NCBI GenBank assembly: GCA_039105265.1
Contig: JAPFFF010000009.1
Location: 5,208,001-5,272,000 of the forward strand
From: Tritrichomonas musculus
Taxonomy: Eukaryota; Parabasalia; Tritrichomonadida; Tritrichomonadidae
Direction of reading: 5' to 3'
DNA length: 64,000 bases
Of the stretch, positions 58,283 through 64,000 are shown one piece after another. The number at the start of each line of letters is the position of its first letter. The first letter of the stretch is position 1. The position numbers and the translations under genes were made by a program. The notes below the pieces were generated by a model. The model did not search any database and was not told the DNA's origin. It worked only from the letters and a program-made list of their open reading frames with translations.

Positions 58283-59902
58283 ATGATTAATAGATATGTT
58301 ATCAAAATAGATGATATTGAAAATGCTTGCTCTTTTGAAGATGCATGTATGAAAAAAGAAGAGTTCAAAAACCAAATATTCTTAAATCATTATTTTTATA
58401 ATGACGAAACGGATAAATCAAAAGGAGAGAATTTTCTATTTTACGAATCAGAAATATTTCCTTTTAATGAAGTTTTATGTCAACTTGATTTTGATGATAT
58501 TGATGAAAATAATTTTAGTACTGTTAATGAACTGCCTGATGAAGCCTTAGCCGAATTTGAAGAAAATTGTCCAGATGTTATATATATCACAAATTATCCG
58601 AGAAAATTTACAGAAAATAATTTAATTGATCTAATATCTGCCTTACCATACAGTGAAAGTTCAAGCTATAAACCAAAAATTGAAAAATTGCCGTGCGTTT
58701 TCAAATTATTTTTTGATGAATCAATTGCACATAAAAAATGGATTCAATCAATTCTACGCTTTATTCCCTTGATTGAATTTTCGTCAGATGAAATGATAAT
58801 GTCAGCAGAAACGAATTGCCTTAAGGTTCCAGTGATACACTTTCTTAATCTTCCTCCCACAATTAATACAATTGAATACTTTATCGAAATTTCAAATAAT
58901 GAATTAGGCAATTATAAGTTATATGAAGAAAATGAGCGAAAAGATGACCAACCATTATCATTCAATGTTTCATATTCAACAGAAGAGGAAGCCTGGGATA
59001 TAATTGATTCGCTAAACTTTCGTACTTTTGAAGAAAAAGAGATCCGAGTAAATCATTTTATAGATAAGAAAATTTTGCAAGATATGACAAGTTTCAATAT
59101 TAAGGTAACAAATTATGAAGGCGAGTTTAATAGTTATGAAATTTATGATAAATTTTCCAAATTTGGCTCGATATATTCAATTTATAAAAAAGATCTATTA
59201 CTTGACAAAAATTCCAGCTCAGATGAAAATATTTCCAAACCTCATAATACGATGAATTCAAATCCTCAAGACGACTTTTTTTGTATTCAATATTATCTTA
59301 AAGAAGATGCAATCAAGGCAGTTAATAATGCTCAAAATGAGCTTCAAATGAAAAACTTAACATTGACAACCAAAGGAGCTGGACTTGTTGTTTATAACTA
59401 TAAAAATCATATTACAGAAGAAGCGGTAAGAAAAGATTTTCCTGATGCGACCAAAGTAGTCATTAAAAAGTCTAAAGATATAAATTCAAGACCATACGTT
59501 TTTATTAATTTCATTTGTCAAGAAGATTGCGATAAAGCTAAAGACAAATGCAAAGAAATATATAGTAATCACGTCCGTTTGATGTGTGTTTCTCAAACTT
59601 TACCAAAGGACAAGGCATTTCTAGAAAGAAGAAAAGAAGAAGAAAGATGCCAAAAGAAAAATACAATATTTATTCAAAAAGTTCCTATAGGCAGTTGTGC
59701 TGAAGATGTAATTCAAGAATGCGCAAAATTCGGCGATATTGACTCTTTCGTTTTTATAGATATAAATAATAAGAAAGTACAAAAAAGAATTGCTAAAATA
59801 TCATTCCATTCAAATGAATCATTTCAAAGAGCAATGAAATCGGTTATTTTACTTAAAAATACACCTATTAAGCCATCAAAATATCTGCCACACTCACACT
59901 AA
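58283..59902 (+). CDS. Multi-RRM RNA-binding protein (degenerate RRMs)
   Basis: 539 residues carrying at least four RRM-like folds with weak RNP motifs. They lie at about 95-165 (VIYITNYPRKFTENNLIDLI), 270-350 (FNIKVTNYEGEFNSYEIYDK, FGSIYSIYKKD), 362-432 (GLVVYNYKNHITEEAVRKDF, RPYVFINF) and 450-530 (NTIFIQKVPIGSCAEDVIQE, FGDIDSFVFID). The first 90 residues and 170-250 may hold two more. The overall build recalls poly(A)-binding-protein-type chains of RRMs, but the aromatic RNP residues are poorly kept and no C-terminal MLLE domain is present. The role in mRNA handling is inferred. It diverges from the E3 gene with a 255-base shared upstream region. Confidence 0.7.
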   Translation: MINRYVIKIDDIENACSFEDACMKKEEFKNQIFLNHYFYNDETDKSKGENFLFYESEIFPFNEVLCQLDFDDIDENNFSTVNELPDEALAEFEENCPDVIYITNYPRKFTENNLIDLISALPYSESSSYKPKIEKLPCVFKLFFDESIAHKKWIQSILRFIPLIEFSSDEMIMSAETNCLKVPVIHFLNLPPTINTIEYFIEISNNELGNYKLYEENERKDDQPLSFNVSYSTEEEAWDIIDSLNFRTFEEKEIRVNHFIDKKILQDMTSFNIKVTNYEGEFNSYEIYDKFSKFGSIYSIYKKDLLLDKNSSSDENISKPHNTMNSNPQDDFFCIQYYLKEDAIKAVNNAQNELQMKNLTLTTKGAGLVVYNYKNHITEEAVRKDFPDATKVVIKKSKDINSRPYVFINFICQEDCDKAKDKCKEIYSNHVRLMCVSQTLPKDKAFLERRKEEERCQKKNTIFIQKVPIGSCAEDVIQECAKFGDIDSFVFIDINNKKVQKRIAKISFHSNESFQRAMKSVILLKNTPIKPSKYLPHSH

Positions 59903-60507
59903 TTTTTATTTCTCGAATGACTTTCCCAAAGAGATGATCATTTTGTGAATTGAATTAGAAGTATATTTTTATTTGGCACTTTGTTTTGTTTGTTTTAACA
60001 AATATTTCATTAAATAATCTGTTTCAATTTCCGTTTCAGGTAAAAATATTTTTGATTTTTAAATATTTTTTAATCTTATTTTGTTGTATAAATTGAAAGA
60101 AATTGGCTTTACTTAAGTTAGCAAGTTAAATAAAATGGTGATTTAATAATGAAAGCCTTTTTTCTCTAGACTTGGAAACAGCTTAATGCCGTTAAAAATT
60201 CTTTTAAAATATAAATATAAAAAAGCAAAGAAGTGAAGAAATATAAAAATATCACATTTTTTTAATAAAATCGAAAACTGTCGAGTTACAACAAGATGGT
60301 AAGCAATTGAAGTGCTTAGATACAACAAGATGGTAATGACTAATTAATTTTATTGTAGAAATCTGAAATGAATATGAAATGAAAAAGATTAATATTCGTT
60401 TTCAATTTTTCATTCAAAATATTTTAAACGCCAGTATTTTCACCATTGACCGTTTATTTACTGAATAACGGATATTGATATTTTATAGAAAACACATATT
60501 TACTTAA
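59903..60507. other. AT-rich spacer
   Basis: A short direct repeat ACAACAAGATGGTAA occurs at about 60289 and 60322. No gene recognised. It contains the promoter of the Tctex gene. Confidence 0.4.
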
Positions 60508-60909
60508 ATGGAAGGTGGTGACGAAAATGCTGAAGTATGATTTTTTTGTTTTTGTTTCTAACGCATAGCAATCATTTAATAAGGGACAAGTTGAAGAAAT
60601 TATGCAAACATCAGCAAAACAAATCCTCAAGAATAAAGAATTCCAAGCAGACAAGGTACAAGAATGGCTTTCTAGTATTTTTGAAGATATTTTAAGGCGT
60701 TTAAGTCAACTTGGTCCTAGATTCAAATATTGTGCTACTGGTGTTATTACACAAAATTGTGGTGCTGGACTTCACATTGCTAATTGCAATAGACTAGAAA
60801 AAAACGTGGATAGTATCTTTTTATTTTTCTAACTCCAGACTTTGCTTGTTATAAATATCAAGAGAATTCAATATTATGTCTACTTGTTGTATATGGTTAT
60901 CGTATTTAA
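60508..60909 (+). CDS. Dynein light chain, Tctex1 type (three exons)
   Basis: Exons 60508-60534, 60569-60812 and 60839-60909 join into 113 codons plus stop, exactly the length of mammalian Tctex1. The product starts MEGGDENAEQSFNKGQVEEI. It contains KEFQADKVQEWLSSIFEDIL, FKYCATGVITQNCGAGLH and ends FACYKYQENSILCLLVVYGY-RI, matching Tctex1 strands (FKYVVTCVIMQKTGAGLH; WENKTMYCIVSVFGLAI). Without splicing, exon 2 would stop in intron 2 and lose the last strand of the dimer. Tctex light chains dimerise on the dynein intermediate chain and link cargo, or belong to flagellar dyneins. Both introns keep the frame (phase 0 and phase 1). The match at both junctions and the final length make the structure well supported. 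Confidence 0.92.
60535..60568 (+). other. Spliceosomal intron 1 of the Tctex gene (34 bp)
   Basis: Starts GTATGA and ends TTTCTAACGCATAG. The 5' GTATG and the branch/acceptor unit CTAAC..AG resemble the trichomonad intron signals (GTAYGT ... ACTAACACACAG). Removal joins GAA to CAA in frame. Confidence 0.88.
60813..60838 (+). other. Spliceosomal intron 2 of the Tctex gene (26 bp)
   Basis: Starts GTATC and ends TTCTAACTCCAG. At 26 bases it is very short. Removal gives GTG GAT AAC TTT, restoring the conserved C-terminal Tctex strand. It has the same CTAAC branch/acceptor layout as intron 1, with three rather than four bases between CTAAC and the final AG pair's A. Confidence 0.87.
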
Positions 60910-61586
60910 GTTATTGTTATGCACATTTACAATACTTTTCATATTCTTTTTTAAATTTCCTTTTTATTAATTCTTCTATATACTTTATGTTTTTTTTATA
61001 ATTCAACATAATTAAGTATTTAATTATTTTTTTTATCCTTCTATTTGCAAATTAGCATGCTAAAAACTGATTTCTTTTCAATCTCTTTCTGGGAAATAAA
61101 AGTTTAATTCTTTGACATTTAAAAATACGTTATACAAATGATAATATTAGTTTTCCGAAATTCTCTAAAGAAGTGAAGAGAATTATTAGTCATTTGAGAT
61201 AAATTTTGGTTAATTATTATCTTTTACTGGTTTAAATCATATATCTCACAAAAGTTGAAGATTTGAGATTATATTTTTTATTACTACTTTGGCTTTTTTT
61301 CTTGATGTTAGTTCTTTTAAAACATGATTTCATCATTTTTAAATTATTAGTTGGAATGATAACATATTAATAATTTTAAAAATCAATTCATATGAAAATT
61401 AATAATATATTTATTAAATATTTAAAAATTTTATAAAAAATCCATTGAAATTAGTAAGTATAAATTTATATTTATGGATATGATGCAGAATATCTGTATA
61501 TATACAAATTTAATATTTTTTTAATAATTAACTTTTTCAATTTAAGATGATCTTTTTTAGAAAAATTCAATCGTTATCCAGAAATC
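60910..61586. other. AT-rich spacer upstream of the PTEN-like gene
   Basis: Nearly 680 bases of AT-rich sequence. No ORF, RNA gene or repeat recognised. The promoter of the PTEN-like gene should lie at its right end. Confidence 0.45.
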
Positions 61587-62642
61587 ATGACGAGTATTCT
61601 CAGGCGCATGGTTTCTAAAGAAAAAATCAGATTCTCTGATAATAAATTTGATCTTGATCTTGCATTGATAAATGAAAGAATTATTGCAATGGGCTTTCCT
61701 GCCACTGGATTTGCAACTACATATCGAAACCCAGCTAAAGAGGTTGCAAAATTTCTTAATGAAAATTACGGAGGTCATTATAAAGTATATAATTTAACAG
61801 AGCATCCATATCATGAGTCAATTTTTAATGGACCTGTTCAAAACTTTCCATTTCCAGATCACCATGCGCCACCTTTTAATAAGCTTCTTGAAATAGCTGT
61901 TTCAATTCATGAATGGCTTGAAAAAGATCCAAGTAATGTTGTAGCTGTTCATTGTCTTGCCGGCGTTGGAAGAACTGGAACAATTATTTCTAGTGCATTA
62001 ATGTATGAAAATTGTTTTGATAATGCAAAATCTGCTCTTGAGCATTTTTCTCAAAAACGTATGAATTCAGATTCAAGTGTCAATATGCCCTCTCAAATTA
62101 GATATGTTTATTATATGGAAAGGCATATCAAATATTGTGTACAGCATAATCTTGATAAAACTGTACCACCTATTCCTTGGAAAAGAACTATTGTTAAAGT
62201 AACAATAAAAGACCCTATGAATTCCAAAATGTATAAGCCTGTTCTTATCGTTTTTGATTCTTCTTTTGACGCTATTTTTAATTCCGCATGGATTAAAGAA
62301 GTAAGGCCAGTATCTAATGCTACTCTTGTGTACAATTTAAAAATACCTGTAAACGGTGATTTCACAATAAAGATTTACGATTCAAAAGGCAAAAATTCTA
62401 TGAATGAACTACTCAGAACGACTAATAATACCTCTTTTATTGAAAATAACTCATTTACATATTCAAACAAAGAACTTGATGGCCCTCATAAAGGAGATAA
62501 AAAATATACACCACTTTTTGAATTGACATGCGAATTTGAACCAATACCAGGTTTAGATGTACCTATTCCACTTGTTTATCCAAATTCTGAAAAATCTTCA
62601 CTCATTCCTCAAGATACAGATGCAGACATTCCAACTTCATGA
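61587..62642 (+). CDS. PTEN-like phosphatase with altered P-loop
   Basis: 351 residues, aligning from the first codon with PTEN. MTSILRRMVSKEKIRF corresponds to its PIP2-binding start, FDLDLALINERIIAMGFPAT is nearly identical, HYKVYNL and NFPFPDHHAPP hold the general-acid Asp (D91), and the catalytic P-loop HCLAGVGRTG (122-131) has C123 and R129. In PTEN the loop is HCKAGKGRTG; both lysines that read the inositol phosphates are Leu124 and Val127 here. IPSQRRYVYY of PTEN is MPSQIRYVYYMERHIKYC here. A C2 domain follows (about 190-320). The tail is short and no PDZ motif is evident. Likely a membrane-associated phosphatase, with phosphoinositide specificity in doubt. Confidence 0.9.
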   Translation: MTSILRRMVSKEKIRFSDNKFDLDLALINERIIAMGFPATGFATTYRNPAKEVAKFLNENYGGHYKVYNLTEHPYHESIFNGPVQNFPFPDHHAPPFNKLLEIAVSIHEWLEKDPSNVVAVHCLAGVGRTGTIISSALMYENCFDNAKSALEHFSQKRMNSDSSVNMPSQIRYVYYMERHIKYCVQHNLDKTVPPIPWKRTIVKVTIKDPMNSKMYKPVLIVFDSSFDAIFNSAWIKEVRPVSNATLVYNLKIPVNGDFTIKIYDSKGKNSMNELLRTTNNTSFIENNSFTYSNKELDGPHKGDKKYTPLFELTCEFEPIPGLDVPIPLVYPNSEKSSLIPQDTDADIPTS

Positions 62643-62927
62643 TTTTTTTTTGAAATATTCAAAATCAGTTTCGATTTCAAATATTCAATTATTCTTTTAG
62701 AATTAATTGCCTTGAAATAATTATTGATAATTATCAATATTTCTAGATGAGAAAAATAACATTTAGCAATCAATAATACTGTTTTTATAAATGTTTGTCG
62801 TATACTTTTTTTAATTTGTGATAATAGAAAAATAATTTATGCGCTATTTTTTTTTATAAAACAAAAAGCAATCATAGTTGTTAAAAGAAATATTTTAGAT
62901 AACATTATACTTTATTTTCCTATGTTT

Positions 62928-63794
62928 TTAATTTAAAGTTGATAACAAATTCGCGCCTATAGTATCGATAGATTCTTTGATTTGTGGAGATAATTCATAT
63001 TCCTCTCCAACACATCCAGCCACAAGATATGGATCAATTGGAAGAGAGCCGAGAAGTGAAAGATTTTCATCTTTACAGAGTTTTTTCGCACCACCTGTTG
63101 TTTGTGGGTAAATAAAGCTTGTTTTCCCGCATTTTTTGCATGTATAAGAACTCATATTTTCTACAATTCCTAGAACTTTAACACCAGCACGCTGGCAAAA
63201 CTTAATTTCACGCCTAACATCACTTAAAGCAACTTCTTCTGGAGTTGTTACAATAACGGCTCCATCAATTCCACTTTGACTCATAAAACTGACGATTGAT
63301 AAGTGTTCATCACTCGTTCCTGGCGGTGTATCTATAACAATAAATTCTACATCACTCCAATTAACATCTTTTAGAAACTGTAAAACAAATGAATTTTTCA
63401 TTGGACCTCTAGCAATGTTTGCATCATTTTCATTTTCGAGGAAAAATTGAGCACTAACAAGCGATATATTATCTGAAACATAAACTGGATCAAATCCCAA
63501 AGCTGTTTGATGCATTCTTTCATTTTGGCACTTAAAAAGATATGGCATTGAAGGACCACATAGATCAAGATCAAGAACACCAACTGAATTATTTTGCGAA
63601 AGATATTTTGATAGAATATATGCCACTGTTGATTTACCAACTCCACCTTTTCCACTTAAAATTAAAATTTTATGTTTGACTTTTTCGAGAGAGTCTTTGA
63701 CATCTTGCAGAGCTGCACGCATTGCATCAGGTACACCACCAGTGCCGCATGCTTCCCTCATTGGGCAATTTGCACAGTCTCCTGAACAACTCAT
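62928..63794 (-). CDS. Cytosolic Fe-S cluster assembly P-loop ATPase, Nbp35/NUBP1-like
   Basis: 288 residues. The N-terminal cluster motif has C3, C7, C10 and C16 (GDCANCPMREAC). The deviant Walker A SGKGGVGKST (47-56), the switch-like DLDLCGPSMP (75-84), IDTPPGTSDEHLS (154-166) and TTPEEVALSDVRREI follow. The bridging CxxC is C219-K-K-C222 in ENMSSYTCKKCGK. Nbp35 normally has Cx13Cx2Cx5C; here the first gap is only 3, because the N-terminus is short. Nbp35-type proteins assemble and hand over [4Fe-4S] clusters for cytosolic and nuclear enzymes. Presence of the N-terminal motif favours Nbp35 over Cfd1/NUBP2. It converges on the PTEN-like gene. Confidence 0.92.
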   Translation of the reverse strand: MSCSGDCANCPMREACGTGGVPDAMRAALQDVKDSLEKVKHKILILSGKGGVGKSTVAYILSKYLSQNNSVGVLDLDLCGPSMPYLFKCQNERMHQTALGFDPVYVSDNISLVSAQFFLENENDANIARGPMKNSFVLQFLKDVNWSDVEFIVIDTPPGTSDEHLSIVSFMSQSGIDGAVIVTTPEEVALSDVRREIKFCQRAGVKVLGIVENMSSYTCKKCGKTSFIYPQTTGGAKKLCKDENLSLLGSLPIDPYLVAGCVGEEYELSPQIKESIDTIGANLLSTLN

Positions 63795-63884
63795 GAATTG
63801 GCCAGATTATAATTTAAATTTAAATTTTTTAAAACCAAATATCAATTGAATTCATTTCTTTGAAAATTTGAGACGTTTGTTTGA

Positions 63885-64000
63885 TCATTCCCGTCACGGT
63901 CATTGGGTCATCTCGTCTTACTCAATAATCACAATACGGGGACATTACGTCCTCTGCATCCGAGTGCAAAATATGCTACTTGCTAAGCAAAAGTGGACTA
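63885..64000 (+). other. GC-richer hairpin-forming stretch, possible structured RNA (cut by window end)
   Basis: Composition jumps from mostly A/T to nearly balanced. Short hairpins can be drawn: CCG-TCA-CGG (about 63891), GGGGAC-ATTAC-GTCCTC with one G-U pair (about 63939), and TTGC-TAA-GCAA (about 63980). ACGTCCTCTGCATCCGAG resembles part of U2 snRNA stem II (ACGTCCTCTATCCGAG), but the U2 branch-pairing GTAGTA is absent upstream. The minus strand is closed by stops; one plus frame stays open for about 45 codons without similarity. Strand and identity are unsettled. Confidence 0.25.

Overview
The window looks like nuclear DNA of a trichomonad (Parabasalia), most likely a Tritrichomonas-type genome. 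It is very AT-rich and its genes are almost all single uninterrupted frames. Several starts have an initiator-like TCATTT just upstream. The one gene that clearly needs splicing (Tctex-type dynein light chain, 60508-60909) has two tiny introns ending in CTAAC..AG, which resembles the strict parabasalid intron signal. The species is inferred from these traits only.

Layout. 1-3300: the 3' end of Ran GTPase and a two-unit kinase-like protein with no recognisable catalytic residues. 3300-23500: a 20-kb mobile-element region. It holds three head-to-tail TTAA-bounded units, a 1.46-kb near-perfect palindrome, an element with an 8-bp target duplication and an internal 197-bp tandem repeat, and a TA-flanked element with 38-bp terminal repeats. 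It also holds an apparently intact two-gene DNA transposon sitting inside a host reading frame, an apparently intact Kolobok-like transposon, and relics of a mariner transposase and possibly a ubiquitin protease. 23800-48250: a housekeeping block with an MFS transporter, a tandem thymidine kinase, a coiled-coil protein, a giant BEACH-WD40-zinc-finger protein convergent with a WDR7-like WD40 protein, TFIIS and a DOCK-family GEF. A 527-bp miniature transposon lies just upstream of TFIIS. 48250-51900: minisatellites and a decayed pogo-like transposon. 52000-64000: a large type I membrane protein, a chromodomain (HP1-like) gene with no visible ATG, a Cys-rich E3 ligase with a PHR/MYCBP2-like C-terminus, a multi-RRM protein, the Tctex light chain, a PTEN-like phosphatase, an Nbp35/NUBP1-like Fe-S scaffold ATPase, and a GC-richer hairpin-forming stretch at the window edge.

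The genes do not form an operon. Themes that recur are membrane traffic and signalling (Ran, BEACH, WDR7-like, DOCK, PTEN), nuclear functions (TFIIS, chromodomain, RRM protein) and basic metabolism (thymidine kinase, Fe-S assembly). The most notable observations are the transposon inserted in a readable ORF with a target duplication, its stop-start-overlapping Myb and transposase genes, the long palindrome nested in TTAA elements, the intron-bearing Tctex gene, the PTEN P-loop substitutions, the tandem thymidine kinase with a degenerate second half, and the composite E3 ligase. No CRISPR array, rRNA or virus-like element was recognised.
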